From contig PKVW01000024.1 in assembly GCA_003131585.1 (NCBI GenBank), forward strand, positions 392-41,070: a DNA stretch of 40,679 nucleotides, in the 5' to 3' direction. Within the stretch, counting starts at the first letter, position 1; each line of letters begins with the position of its first letter. The notes under the pieces are model-generated. The model made no database searches. It saw only the letters and a program-made list of their open reading frames with translations, and was not told where the DNA came from. The position numbers and the translations under genes were made by a program. The DNA comes from Acidobacteriaceae bacterium. Its GTDB lineage: Bacteria > Acidobacteriota > Terriglobia > Terriglobales > Acidobacteriaceae. Shown one piece after another: positions 23,190-31,295 of this stretch.

Positions 23190-23843
23190 TCAAAGATTCC
23201 CACCAGCTTCATACCATCCCAGGAACTCACGAAACGCCGCACCACGGTGGCTGTATTTAGCCTTTTCTTCGGCCGTCAGTTCCGCAGATGTTCTGTTAAT
23301 CTGCGGCAAGTAAAACAGGGGATCGTAGCCGAAGCCATTCGCACCCCGCGGAGCCTCAAGGATGATTCCTTCGGCTGTGCCGCGAAATGTGGCCAGAGTC
23401 TTGCCCTCGCGCGCGGCAGCCAGGACACAGACGAATCTGCCGCCGCGTTGGGCTAACGGAACGTCCTTCAGTTCGCGGAGAACGCGCGCGTTATTGGCCT
23501 CGTCATCGGTGTTGGCGCCAGCTTGGTAAGGTTCCTTGTTTAGGAGATCAGAATTTTGCGGATCAAGTGCGGCGTAGCGTGCGGAGTACACCCCGGGAGC
23601 GCCGTGCAGAGCGTCGATCTCCAAACCGGAGTCGTCGGCGACCACGGTTTCTCCGGGGACATATCTGCTGTAGACCTCGGCCTTCTTACGGGCATTGGCC
23701 TCGAAGGTGAGGCCATCCTCGACCACGGCTGGCCGGGACGATAAGTCGGGAACGCCCGCGATCTCGACTCCGTGGCGTCGAGCAGCGCCGGCGAAGTCGC
23801 GCAATTTGCCCGGGTTGGAAGTTGCAATGATAATTGTTCTCAT
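23190..23843 (-). CDS. rdgB: non-canonical purine NTP pyrophosphatase (RdgB/HAM1)
   Basis: The enzyme is 217 residues from ATG 23843; a GTG directly before it adds one residue. It hydrolyses dITP, ITP and XTP to monophosphates, preventing incorporation of deaminated purines. The signature motifs are IIIATSNPGKLRDFAG (residues 4-19), ETVVADDSGLEIDALHGAPG with the catalytic Asp, and GFGYDPLFYLP with SHRGAAFREF near the C-terminus. An insertion near residue 95 (NKEPYQAGANTDDEANNARV) is common in this group. It is a soluble housekeeping protein. The next gene begins 12 bases past its start on the same strand and may be cotranscribed. Confidence 0.95.
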   Translation of the reverse strand: MRTIIIATSNPGKLRDFAGAARRHGVEIAGVPDLSSRPAVVEDGLTFEANARKKAEVYSRYVPGETVVADDSGLEIDALHGAPGVYSARYAALDPQNSDLLNKEPYQAGANTDDEANNARVLRELKDVPLAQRGGRFVCVLAAAREGKTLATFRGTAEGIILEAPRGANGFGYDPLFYLPQINRTSAELTAEEKAKYSHRGAAFREFLGWYEAGGNL

Positions 23844-23855
23844 CACGATTTCATT

Positions 23856-25469
23856 TCACGGATTCGATGAACAGTTTCGGACAGAGGATGGAGCCAAGAG
23901 ACGCTTGCGCAGCAGCAGCAATACCAAAATCATCGCAAGCGTCGAGATCCACGCGCCCACCCTGCGATCCCAAGTCTGAATAAGAGTAACCTGCACGCGA
24001 TTCGCGCCCGCATCTACGGGGATCAGCATCTGCCCGGCGCCGTCACGGGTACCGGGCTGCACCCTGCGTCCATTCACTTCGACGCGCCATGCCGGATAGT
24101 TGAGCAGCCGCAAAGCAAGGTTATCCGGCGCTGACATCTCGGCCGTAAAGAGTTTGAGCTCCGGGTTCCACTGGGAAACACGAATCGTGGCGCGAGCGGG
24201 TCCGTCCACGATCGCGCGGCGGGCGTCTTTATTGATGGACGACGGATCGGCCCTCACTGGCGTGTATTCATCGACGCCCTCGTAGCCCGCGCCGGTTGCC
24301 ATGTTGTCCTGCATTTCGCGCAGGTCGGCGGCATTGTCCCACCAGGGCGACTGGAAGTGTTCCCATGCGAGAGCGAGCACGCACAGCATAGCCAGGTAGA
24401 TTGCGCCACGCGCCGTCCACCGCCGCACTCCCAGCACGATCAGCAAAGTGAATGGAACGCCCAGGCACAGCAGCCATCGCCAGGGAAACTGCATGAAGCG
24501 CATCTTGGGCAGGATGCTCCATACCGGACTGGTGATGGATAGCATAAGGACTGCGCACGCTGCCGCCCAAACCACAAGCGAATACCACAGCTGGCGATTG
24601 CGGCTGCCCCAACGGCGTGCTGCCCAGGCCGCAAAAAACGTCGTCATGATCTCCGCGATTGCAACCCACGAAATCACGCGGTTAAAGGCATCGTGCTCCG
24701 CGTCGGCAGTGTGGATAAACAGAAAATTATCCAGCGGACGGGAGCCCGCGGAGACCGCTTCCGCAATGTTGACCCACTTCTGTTCGTAGACGGCAGGCAA
24801 CAAATAGAAAGCGGCCAGGGCCGCGCCCAGAAGCACCGCGGCAGTTCCCGCCACTAAAATGCGTGGAGAGCGGCGCTGCCAGGCAATCACCACCATCAGC
24901 AACGCCAGAGAATAATGGATCATGAGCGCTGCGGGTGCATTAATCAGCCAAGCGGAGGCGAGCAGCAAGGCCAAAAAGATGGTCACACGGCGGCCCTTTT
25001 CGTCCGCCCGCAATAACACCAATAGCAGCAGGGGCAGTAACGAACTGGCCAACAGTTCGGCGCACGCACTCCGCCAATAGACGATCACAAGGTGATAGGG
25101 ATTGATGGCGTACAACACGGCGGCGAAGATTGCGTCGCGGCGGTCAAGCCATTGGCGCGCCAGCAGGAACATGGACACGCCCGCTGCCACCAGCACAATC
25201 CAAATGTAGATGCTGGCGACCACGGTCCATGGAAAGATCGCGCTGAGGGCCGCTCCAAGCGTCCACGATGCAGGAGGATAGAAGATGAAGCGCGGCTCGC
25301 CATAGGCGAAGTGCGCCAGGGCTGCCCAACGCGGATAAGCAATGCCCTGCTTCCATTGCGACAGAACTTCCAGCCATGAGTACAAATGGAATTCGACATC
25401 GTGTCCGGAGGGCGTGCCGCGAAAAAAGAACGGAATTTCGACCGCGAAGGCCGCCGCGGCAATCGACAT
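23856..25469 (-). CDS. polytopic membrane protein, PTPS-related/GT-C-like
   Basis: This 537-residue protein has about ten to eleven hydrophobic segments and a C-terminal extracytoplasmic domain (about 400-510) before a last helix. The first loop contains GTPSGHDVEFHLYSWLEVLS, the GHD...H pattern of the 6-pyruvoyl-tetrahydropterin-synthase-related membrane family, a misnomer for proteins resembling lipid-dependent glycosyltransferases. The C-terminal part (LLNYPAWRVEVNGRRVQPGT) is a beta-sandwich often found in YfhO-like proteins. It probably transfers or exports a sugar at the membrane; no acceptor can be named. The start may lie up to 60 codons further upstream, as the frame is open there. 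Confidence 0.75.
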   Translation of the reverse strand: MSIAAAAFAVEIPFFFRGTPSGHDVEFHLYSWLEVLSQWKQGIAYPRWAALAHFAYGEPRFIFYPPASWTLGAALSAIFPWTVVASIYIWIVLVAAGVSMFLLARQWLDRRDAIFAAVLYAINPYHLVIVYWRSACAELLASSLLPLLLLVLLRADEKGRRVTIFLALLLASAWLINAPAALMIHYSLALLMVVIAWQRRSPRILVAGTAAVLLGAALAAFYLLPAVYEQKWVNIAEAVSAGSRPLDNFLFIHTADAEHDAFNRVISWVAIAEIMTTFFAAWAARRWGSRNRQLWYSLVVWAAACAVLMLSITSPVWSILPKMRFMQFPWRWLLCLGVPFTLLIVLGVRRWTARGAIYLAMLCVLALAWEHFQSPWWDNAADLREMQDNMATGAGYEGVDEYTPVRADPSSINKDARRAIVDGPARATIRVSQWNPELKLFTAEMSAPDNLALRLLNYPAWRVEVNGRRVQPGTRDGAGQMLIPVDAGANRVQVTLIQTWDRRVGAWISTLAMILVLLLLRKRLLAPSSVRNCSSNP

Positions 25470-25713
25470 GAGCGGCGCCCAGGCCAGCCTGCTGCGCGGT
25501 GCGCCGAGTGCGCCCCCGGGCGACAGTGAACTGTCAGCCTGACCGGATTTTGTAATTGCGGCCAGCTTCGCTCCCAGCCTCCGCGCGGAGACGCTGTCTT
25601 AACGTTGGTGTATATGTTCGCACACGGGCGAGAACAGTGCATGGATGATCCTCCGCGCTTTCCAGCCCTTCAACGAACAGCCGCGGATATCCCTGGATTG
25701 TGCCGACCTGTGC

Positions 25714-25757
25714 TTAACTCCCTCTATTTAACTCCCTCTATTTAACCTAGATTTAAC
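25714..25757. repeat. TTAAC direct repeats (14-bp tandem duplication)
   Basis: TTAACTCCCTCTAT occurs twice in tandem (25714-25741). The TTAAC word recurs at 25742 and 25753. The array lies about 245 bases upstream of the membrane protein start. It could bind a dimeric regulator or be a simple duplication. Confidence 0.7.
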
Positions 25758-25834
25758 ATTTCTGAAACCTCGACGCAACAGGGATGAGCTACCGTCCTCG
25801 CATTGGGGTGGAACAGACCTCGGAGAGTTAAAGG

Positions 25835-25860
25835 ACCCGCGCGAGAGACGGGGCGCGGGT
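25835..25860. terminator. GC-rich hairpin, possible weak terminator
   Basis: ACCCGCGC (25835-25842) and GCGCGGGT (25853-25860) pair perfectly around a ten-base loop. The minus strand continues CCTTTAACTC, the plus strand TCTTCGCC, so the T-tract is poor on both strands. It lies past the PilZ gene stop and may end that transcript. Confidence 0.45.
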
Positions 25861-26032
25861 TCTTCGCCCTCCGGGAACATCTCGCCACCGCTGTCAGCCT
25901 TCGCCTGCCTTTAATTATGTCAGAAAGTCGTCCGGCCACCTGCAGCGCGAGGCTCCTGTCTAAAGTAAAGATTGAAGTCAAGAAAGATGGTGGAATATCC
26001 GGCAGAGAAGCCAGCGGTCAGGAAATGCAAGA

Positions 26033-27178
26033 CTACGTCGCGACAGCCTCGCCTGCTCGCTGGCGGCGAAGTTCAGCCAGGAAGTCATCCTGTTGCTGCG
26101 CGGACCCTCGTCGCAGCAGTTCGAGCAAAGGGTCTGCCATGTCTTCTTCGATTTCGTCCGATGGCTCCGGCGCGCGCTCAAATTGGCTTAAGTCCGCCGT
26201 CAGAGCGCACGGGGTGACACTTAGTTCGATCATAGATTCAGGGCAATCCCGGAGAAAGTTGATCAGGTTGCCAACCTGGGCACGCTGTTCCGGCGTGCGG
26301 GAAGGGAATTCCACTCCCATGCCGTGATCCGGGTGCGTGACCCGCACCATGCCTTCGGTGTGGATTGCCATCTCTTGGGTGCGCAGGCAAAGATCGACCA
26401 ACGCATGTTCCGGAAACGGCGAATCGCTTTCCACGTAGCAGCCCCCCAGACTCAGGTCGGTGAGCTTGCAGTGAGGAACTGTCTCCTCCGGTCCCACGCC
26501 CTGGATCACCGCCGCGGCATGCAGCCAGATTTGGAGGTAAGCCTTGGTCGGTTCGTCCAAGTCCAGAAAACGGACTCCCGTTTGACCGTTCGGATTCGCC
26601 CACGCTACTTGTCCCTGAGCGCGGACCTCAAAACTACCGTCAGGCAACTGAAAGCGGAAATTCAGCAGCGCTCCCGGAACCTGAGGTTCGGTAGTAAGAA
26701 CGTCCATCCCAGTTTCGCTCAGGTCAAGAAGAATGCCCTCGGCTTTGCAAGTATCGGGCAGGCTGAGTTCCACCGGAGCTTGCACTGGAACGCGATAGGC
26801 GCGGCGACGTTCGCGATTTAACAGCGCGGCTACCGCGCGCAGGCCGGCTTTCGCTTTGTCGTCGGAGAGAGGCTTGTACAGCACGAAATGCGCGCCGCCG
26901 CGGAGAATGTCGCGCGTTTGGGCTCGCTCCGCAAGCAAAGCCACGGTGACGGGCGCGTTTCCCGAATTCAGCCTGCGGGCCTCTTCGAGCACCTCGGCAG
27001 CGGCCTTCGGGTCTTCGAAATCGATAATGAGCGCATCGAACCTTTGCTGCTGAAGGCGGCCGATAGCGGTAGTGAACTCACTGAAGCGCTCTACCGCGAT
27101 CCCGGAGGCCGGCAGAACCCGGCCTAGGATCTCGGAAGCGGAATCGTCAGTGGAAACCAGTAATGCGAGAAGGGTCAT
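26033..27178 (-). CDS. receiver-like and double PilZ domain protein
   Basis: The protein is 381 residues. Residues 1-118 are receiver-like, with Asp11-Asp12, Asp53 in LIIDFEDP and Lys102 in LYKPLS, though the usual Thr/Ser is missing (VALLAERA). Residues 122-222 are a PilZ domain with the c-di-GMP motifs R125-x3-R129 (RRRAYRV) and D152-L-S-E-T-G157. A second PilZ-like module at about 230-320 keeps DLSLGG but lacks an RxxxR. The tail is acidic. It probably links phosphorylation to c-di-GMP binding, for motility or envelope control. A coiled-coil gene lies six bases upstream, suggesting a two-gene operon. Confidence 0.82.
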   Translation of the reverse strand: MTLLALLVSTDDSASEILGRVLPASGIAVERFSEFTTAIGRLQQQRFDALIIDFEDPKAAAEVLEEARRLNSGNAPVTVALLAERAQTRDILRGGAHFVLYKPLSDDKAKAGLRAVAALLNRERRRAYRVPVQAPVELSLPDTCKAEGILLDLSETGMDVLTTEPQVPGALLNFRFQLPDGSFEVRAQGQVAWANPNGQTGVRFLDLDEPTKAYLQIWLHAAAVIQGVGPEETVPHCKLTDLSLGGCYVESDSPFPEHALVDLCLRTQEMAIHTEGMVRVTHPDHGMGVEFPSRTPEQRAQVGNLINFLRDCPESMIELSVTPCALTADLSQFERAPEPSDEIEEDMADPLLELLRRGSAQQQDDFLAELRRQRAGEAVAT

Positions 27179-27184
27179 AAGAGA

Positions 27185-27451
27185 TTATGGCCAGCGAGGC
27201 GCCGTGGGCCGCACTCCCTTGGGCGCTGTGGCTCCCGACGTCGCCGCACCTGCCTTCGCCGCCATGGCATCGGGAAAGGACGAAGCCTCGTCGACTTCCG
27301 TCAAGACTGCATTATCTTCGTCATCATTTTCGGCGAGCAAGGGAGCCACTTCACGCAGCTTCTCCGCCGCCTGCTGGAGCATCTCGATCTGCTTTCCCAG
27401 GTGCGCGTACTTTGTCTGCTTCTGCCGCAATACCTCATGAATATCCTTCAT
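27185..27451 (-). CDS. small coiled-coil protein
   Basis: This 88-residue protein has an N-terminal helix, residues 1-42 (MKDIHEVLRQKQTKYAHLGK, QIEMLQQAAEKLREVAPLLA), with heptad spacing that suggests a coiled coil. The rest is acidic, then Ala/Gly/Pro-rich and likely disordered. No signal peptide is present. It precedes the receiver/PilZ gene by six bases, so they are likely cotranscribed. Short proteins of this type recur in Acidobacteria, but I know no function. Confidence 0.65.
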   Translation of the reverse strand: MKDIHEVLRQKQTKYAHLGKQIEMLQQAAEKLREVAPLLAENDDEDNAVLTEVDEASSFPDAMAAKAGAATSGATAPKGVRPTAPRWP

Positions 27452-27583
27452 AGAACCCCCTGTGGAGAATGTAAGGAGGCGCCCCGGTAAGGGTCAACGG
27501 TATTCCCGGCTTGAGCGTTACTGCGGTAATCGCGGGGGGCGGCAGGGAATGTGCGAATTGGCAGCGTGGCAAACGAGTGGCAC

Positions 27584-27613
27584 AAAAAAGCCCCGCGATT
27601 AGCGGGGCTTTTG
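27584..27613. terminator. bidirectional intrinsic terminator
   Basis: AAAAAAGCCCCGC and GCGGGGCTTTT pair around GATTA. A-tracts and T-tracts flank both sides, so it can terminate on either strand. It lies just past the PEP-CTERM gene stop (minus strand). Confidence 0.92.
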
Positions 27614-27632
27614 AGAAGCAGATCGCGTTGAA

Positions 27633-28253
27633 TTAGGCTTTCAGTTTTCTGCGAACAACTCCAGCCAAGCCAACCAATCCAGTTCCGAGCAATCCGAGTG
27701 TGCCCGGCTCGGGAACCGTGGTGGTGATGATGGTGTCGCCGCTGCCCAGGCTCGACGAGCCCATAAACCCGTTCACGCCAGTGAAAACGTAGATTTGCGA
27801 AGTGGCGCCGGTTACGGTCTGCCCGTTGTACCAGGTGCCGGAGATAGCGCCTGAGAGCAGGTAAATCTTCGAACCGTTGGCCCCGATGGATTCCAAAGTC
27901 AAAGTAACTGGACCGGTGAATGAGCCGGTGAAGAGCACGCCGCTAGGAATGCCATCCGAGGCGGTGTTGGTGATCGTGAACAGTCCGCCACCGTTGAACG
28001 ATGAAACGGCGCCCACTCCGCTGCCCACTGTCGATATAAACGAGCCCGTAGAAAAATTCACCACACCCAGGCTACCGATGACCGGGCCGAGTCCGCCGAA
28101 GCCGCTGACCTGAATCAGCTCAGAGCCGGTAAGAGTCAAGCCCGCGGAGCTTCCCGAAAGGGTGCCGCCGCTATTGCTGAAATCCACATTGCCGGCAAAA
28201 GCCGCCAGCGGCAAAGCCAGAGCCAGTAAAGCCATCAAAATTATCCGCTTCAT
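27633..28253 (-). CDS. PEP-CTERM sorting-domain secreted protein
   Basis: The protein is 206 residues from ATG 28253, which lies eight bases after GGAGGA; an ATG two codons upstream is too close to that site. The signal peptide (MKRIILMALLALALPLAAFA) precedes a Ser/Gly/Thr-rich, strand-rich body. The C-terminus has VPEPGTLGLLGTGLVGLAGV and RRKLKA: the PEP motif, a hydrophobic helix and basic residues, recognised by exosortase. The protein should be cut and anchored or released at the outer surface, in exopolysaccharide-associated material. A sigma-54-type promoter lies about 100 bases upstream and a strong terminator follows, so it is monocistronic. The exosortase genes are not in the window. 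Confidence 0.93.
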   Translation of the reverse strand: MKRIILMALLALALPLAAFAGNVDFSNSGGTLSGSSAGLTLTGSELIQVSGFGGLGPVIGSLGVVNFSTGSFISTVGSGVGAVSSFNGGGLFTITNTASDGIPSGVLFTGSFTGPVTLTLESIGANGSKIYLLSGAISGTWYNGQTVTGATSQIYVFTGVNGFMGSSSLGSGDTIITTTVPEPGTLGLLGTGLVGLAGVVRRKLKA

Positions 28254-28352
28254 GATCATGTCCTCCTGAACTTATGCCGGGAAACCCACTGCAAATCTCT
28301 TAAGAGACTTCAGGCCTCTCTGGCGGAGCCAAAGCTCCCACACTCCTGTAAG

Positions 28353-28368
28353 AGCACCCCGCGTGCCA
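28353..28368 (-). promoter_or_regulatory. sigma-54 (RpoN)-type promoter of the PEP-CTERM gene
   Basis: On the minus strand TGGCACGCGGGGTGCT matches the -24/-12 consensus TGGCAC-N5-TTGCW, with the invariant GG and GC at the right spacing. Transcription would start near 28342, giving a 5' leader of about 90 bases containing two short hairpins (GGAGC/GCTCC and TCTCTTAAGAGA). PEP-CTERM genes in other bacteria are known to be controlled by RpoN with the PrsK/PrsR pair. Confidence 0.7.
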
Positions 28369-28399
28369 AACTAGGAAAAAGTGTATCTTATTGATTTAG

Positions 28400-28888
28400 C
28401 TATTAGTTAGCTCGCATCCTAGGCGAGACGACCAATATGAAGCTGCAAAGCGATGCACACAAGTGCGGTCGTGTTGCGTCCCCCGCACCGGGAACTGCCA
28501 TCCCCAACCCGATCGCGCCGTGCCAGAAGGGGCCGACAATCACCAAGCTCAGACCATCTGCCGAACATAGAATCCATTAGCCTCTCGTGCCATCGCATGG
28601 CACACAAGTGTAATTCACAAGCGGGATGGGGTGCAAGTAGTGTAGCCCTTGAGCAGTTCTGGGGGAGGGCTGTTCGGGCGTCCCGAGACTCGAAAGAGCC
28701 TCGGGACGCTTCTTAATTTTTGGACTGATCCCCTCTCGCCGCCTTGCCGGAAGAGCAGAAAATTCAACGGTTCAAACCTGGAGCCTGCCCGCTGGATCCA
28801 GACGTCACCAAATTCTCCGCGTGAGAGACCACTTTGAACACCACTTTGAAAAGATGGACGTTTCGGCACATTGGCCGGCGCTTCGGAA
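28400..28888. other. gene-free region with a plus-strand terminator
   Basis: Roughly 490 bases upstream of the PEP-CTERM promoter and downstream of the cyclic-nucleotide-binding gene. No reading frame has a family signature. The notable structure is the pair of hairpins with a T-tract at 28644-28721. Confidence 0.5.
28644..28721 (+). terminator. hairpin pair with T-tract; orphan terminator or small RNA end
   Basis: A first weak hairpin pairs AGCCCT (28644-28649) with AGGGCT (28666-28671). A second, strong one pairs GCGTCCCGAG (28678-28687) with CTCGGGACGC (28700-28709) and is followed by TTCTTAATTTTT. The strong hairpin is a clear plus-strand intrinsic terminator, yet no plus-strand gene ends before it. 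A small RNA ending here is possible. Confidence 0.65.
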
Positions 28889-29326
28889 CTAGGTCTCAAT
28901 CAGATCCCTGAGACGGCGGGAGAGATTCGTGGCCAACGACCGGTAAAAGCGCGAGGCGAGGTGGGGGAATAACTCAAATAAACTCTGCAAGGTGGGCCGG
29001 TCGAGGTGATAGGCTTCCACGTCTCCCTCGGCGACAACGTTGGCGCTGGCGGGTGCGTCTTCCAGGAAGGACATCTCTCCACAGATCTCGCCGGGCCCGA
29101 TCGCTCGAACTGTAGGTTGGGTGGTGACTTGCACTCGGGCGGTCCCTTCGAGCAAGAGGTAAACCCCATTCGCTCTCTTGCCCCGGTGAACGAGGACGTC
29201 GCCCCTCTTGAAATGGACGCGGCTGGCCTTGTCGCCGACCAGAGCCCAATCGTTAGCCGTCAGGTACACCAACCCGTGTTTTGACGACGACAGCACCGAC
29301 ACTTCCCGCTCGATTACCTTCGGCAT
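28889..29326 (-). CDS. cyclic nucleotide-binding domain protein without an effector domain
   Basis: This 145-residue protein consists of one cNMP-binding (CAP_ED) domain. HFKRGDVLVHRGKRANGVYL is the first strand pair, and GEICGEMSFLEDAPASANVV is the phosphate-binding cassette (G-E-x-S-F and A-S-A). The C-terminal helices follow, ending RLRDLIET. There is no helix-turn-helix, so unlike Crp/Fnr it cannot act alone as a transcription factor; it may bind a partner or a membrane protein. The cassette Arg that binds cAMP is replaced by Ala-Ser, which makes the ligand uncertain. It is apparently monocistronic. Confidence 0.82.
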   Translation of the reverse strand: MPKVIEREVSVLSSSKHGLVYLTANDWALVGDKASRVHFKRGDVLVHRGKRANGVYLLLEGTARVQVTTQPTVRAIGPGEICGEMSFLEDAPASANVVAEGDVEAYHLDRPTLQSLFELFPHLASRFYRSLATNLSRRLRDLIET

Positions 29327-29756
29327 GGCGCACGCGACCCGATTTCCGGAGAGAGCCTCCGGTCAATGTCCAGACATCATGATAGAAACAACCACGGCGG
29401 ACCAAGCTTAGCAGAAAATGCAGCTCGCGTAACCCGTCCCGCACCACGTGAGACACCGAGGTACTCGGGCACTTCCATGCAGATCAGTTCCCGGGAGGGC
29501 CGCACACAGCGTACGGCAATTCGGGAAGAGGGGCAGGCGTGCTTGGTACAAGCAATTCTCAATGAGTGTAATCGCCCGGTTGTGTAAATTGAGAATTGTT
29601 TTCGAATTTAACTGCTGCGTAGAAGCGGCTATTGCAACTTCTTATATCCGACTTTGGCTTGCTTCAGGATGGGGAATCTGCTTGCGACCTGAGCAGCCTC
29701 GTTGGGGATGGCGTTCGGCCAGGAAAAATCGAACCGTGGTCCAGCCCCCCTCCGAC
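29327..29756. other. intergenic region with an 11-bp inverted repeat
   Basis: About 430 bases upstream of the cyclic-nucleotide-binding gene and past the beta-helix gene stop. The main structure is the inverted repeat at 29553-29598. No gene was recognised on either strand. Confidence 0.5.
29553..29598. repeat. 11-bp perfect inverted repeat
   Basis: CAATTCTCAAT (29553-29563) and ATTGAGAATTG (29588-29598) are perfect complements separated by 24 bases, followed by TTTTCG on the plus strand. It could be an operator or a hairpin, but the loop is long for a terminator. Confidence 0.65.
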
Positions 29757-30839
29757 TCAAAGACAGTTAGTGTTCGCAATTGTGCCGACATTGTAGTAGG
29801 AGTTGACGGACTGGGTACCATTTGCAACGCCATTCAGACCCGTCACTGTATCGATCAGAGTATTGGAATGTACGTTCAAGCCTTGTGCGCAGCCCATGTC
29901 AATCCCTACCGGGCTATTGGTAATGATGTTCTCGGTGACCGGTCCGCTGTTGGCGCCCAGGGCAATCCCTGCTTGGGCGACCCCGTAAAGCCTGTTCGAC
30001 GTGACCGATTGTGCCCCTGAGACTTCGATTCCAAATCCATTGGAAATGTTCGTGATCGTATTATTGGATATGGAACCGGAGCTCCCCTCCACCGACTGAA
30101 TCCCGACCGTCATGCCCATTACGAGATTGCCGCTTACCGTGCAGCTTTCTCCTGCGCCCAGGGAAATCCCGTCAATGAAAAGAACGTTGGAAACCACCGT
30201 ATTATTCTTTATTGTCGCAGTGAGTTCGGGAGTGGCTGTGTGGGCCGTCTCTGCGGCAATCCCCAGGTAATCGAAATCGTGGATGCTGCTGTTTTCGATG
30301 GTGACGGAGGGATTCGAAGCGCCTCCCTCCAACCAGATACCGATTCCTCCGGTGTTGGTATTCTGATATCGGGTCGTGATGTGGTTTACAGTTCCTGCAG
30401 AGTTCTGATAGAGAACGCCGATGATGAACGCGGTTGGGTTCCCATTCCCGGTTGCATCTATCGTCAGGTCACTGATATTAACTGGGCCTGAAGCGCCGTT
30501 GACCCATACCTGAGCCGCGGCGGCTGATCCATTTTCGACCGTCGCATTTACGACCAGTCCGCCAGCAGGCGGGGCGATGATCGCTTGGCCGGAATTGCCG
30601 CTGGAAATGCCCGCCAGCGTGACGCCATAAGTGATCTCAACCTGCTCGTTGTAGGTACCGGGGCAAACCCTAATCGTGACGGGTGGGGGCACAGCCGCTA
30701 GGGCATCAGAGATGGAGTGGTAGCTGGGAAGACTGGGCAGGCAGGATCCTACGACGTAAGTGGTGGAAGTCGCCACTGCAAACGTGGCCGCCAGCAGCAA
30801 AAGCACACATAGCGTCGCGATGAAGCGGGAATGGGTCAT
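29757..30839 (-). CDS. exported right-handed beta-helix repeat protein
   Basis: The protein is 360 residues with a signal peptide (residues 8-24). After a TYVVGSCLPSLPSYHSISDA segment and CPGTYNEQVEI, typical of pectin-lyase-fold proteins, the body is built from short repeats such as NNTVVSNVLFIDGISLGAGE, GNLVMGMTVGIQSVEGSSGS and NNTITNISNGFGIEVSGAQS. Each gives one coil of a parallel beta-helix. Catalytic residues are not obvious; it may bind polysaccharide. AGGAGAACT precedes the ATG. It is apparently monocistronic and surface or periplasmic. Confidence 0.85.
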   Translation of the reverse strand: MTHSRFIATLCVLLLLAATFAVATSTTYVVGSCLPSLPSYHSISDALAAVPPPVTIRVCPGTYNEQVEITYGVTLAGISSGNSGQAIIAPPAGGLVVNATVENGSAAAAQVWVNGASGPVNISDLTIDATGNGNPTAFIIGVLYQNSAGTVNHITTRYQNTNTGGIGIWLEGGASNPSVTIENSSIHDFDYLGIAAETAHTATPELTATIKNNTVVSNVLFIDGISLGAGESCTVSGNLVMGMTVGIQSVEGSSGSISNNTITNISNGFGIEVSGAQSVTSNRLYGVAQAGIALGANSGPVTENIITNSPVGIDMGCAQGLNVHSNTLIDTVTGLNGVANGTQSVNSYYNVGTIANTNCL

Positions 30840-31185
30840 AGTTCTCCTGTTCTCCTGTTTACGCCGGGTGAGGCGGAATCAAAGACCAAATCAACTGAAT
30901 TGACTTGAGCAAACGGCCCGTGGACTCGCTCCCGGGAGCCGTCTCCGTGAGAAGCGCAACAACATTACACCAAGACCAAGGGAAATGCCAGGCACTACGC
31001 TCGCAAGCCACAGTTGGCGAAAAATCGCCATTACACTTGTTAAATAGCTTTCGACCTTTGCGCGGAGGTCTTAGGATTCGCAACAACCTGTGTCGGCAAG
31101 GGCTAGAGAAGCCCCGGACTCACTACAGTTTCCACTACAGTGCTTTTCGAGCGGAAAACTACGAAGCTGCAAGTGATTGAAAATA
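30840..31185. other. intergenic region upstream of the beta-helix gene
   Basis: About 345 bases between the beta-helix gene start and the tRNA 3' end. It contains the ribosome site and presumably the promoter of the beta-helix gene. A short direct repeat (CACTACAGT at 31121 and 31133) is the only other structure seen. Confidence 0.45.
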
Positions 31186-31262
31186 TGGTGCGCCCTGAGA
31201 GATTCGAACTCCCGACCTTCTGGTTCGTAGCCAGACGCTCTATCCAGCTGAGCTAAGGGCGC
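31186..31262 (-). tRNA. tRNA-Arg (anticodon ACG)
   Basis: The 77-base cloverleaf has acceptor arms GCGCCCT and AGGGCGC with an encoded 3' ACCA. The D arm is GCTC/GAGC. The anticodon arm is TCTGG-CTACGAA-CCAGA, which gives anticodon ACG. The T arm is GGGAG-TTCGAAT-CTCTC. It decodes CGU/CGC/CGA after deamination of A34 to inosine. Confidence 0.97.
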
Positions 31263-31295
31263 AGGTTTTGCTTCGGTAGGAGAACGTGCTCAAGA

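Larger units (their letters stand above)
25470..26032. other. 560-base intergenic region with repeats and a hairpin
   Basis: This is the upstream region of the membrane protein gene and the end of the PilZ gene transcript. It contains a 14-base tandem repeat (25714-25741), TTAAC words at 25714, 25728, 25742 and 25753, and a strong GC hairpin (25835-25860). No coding sequence with a family signature is seen on either strand. Confidence 0.55.

Noticed and set aside
23856-25469. Reading the PTPS-related membrane protein as part of the pterin pathway
   Set aside because: The family name is historical; the protein is a polytopic membrane protein with a GT-C-like loop and lies 11 kb from the pterin genes.
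28254-28342. c-di-GMP riboswitch in the PEP-CTERM leader
   Set aside because: The leader has two hairpins, but the conserved GEMM core could not be found; only the sigma-54 promoter is supported.
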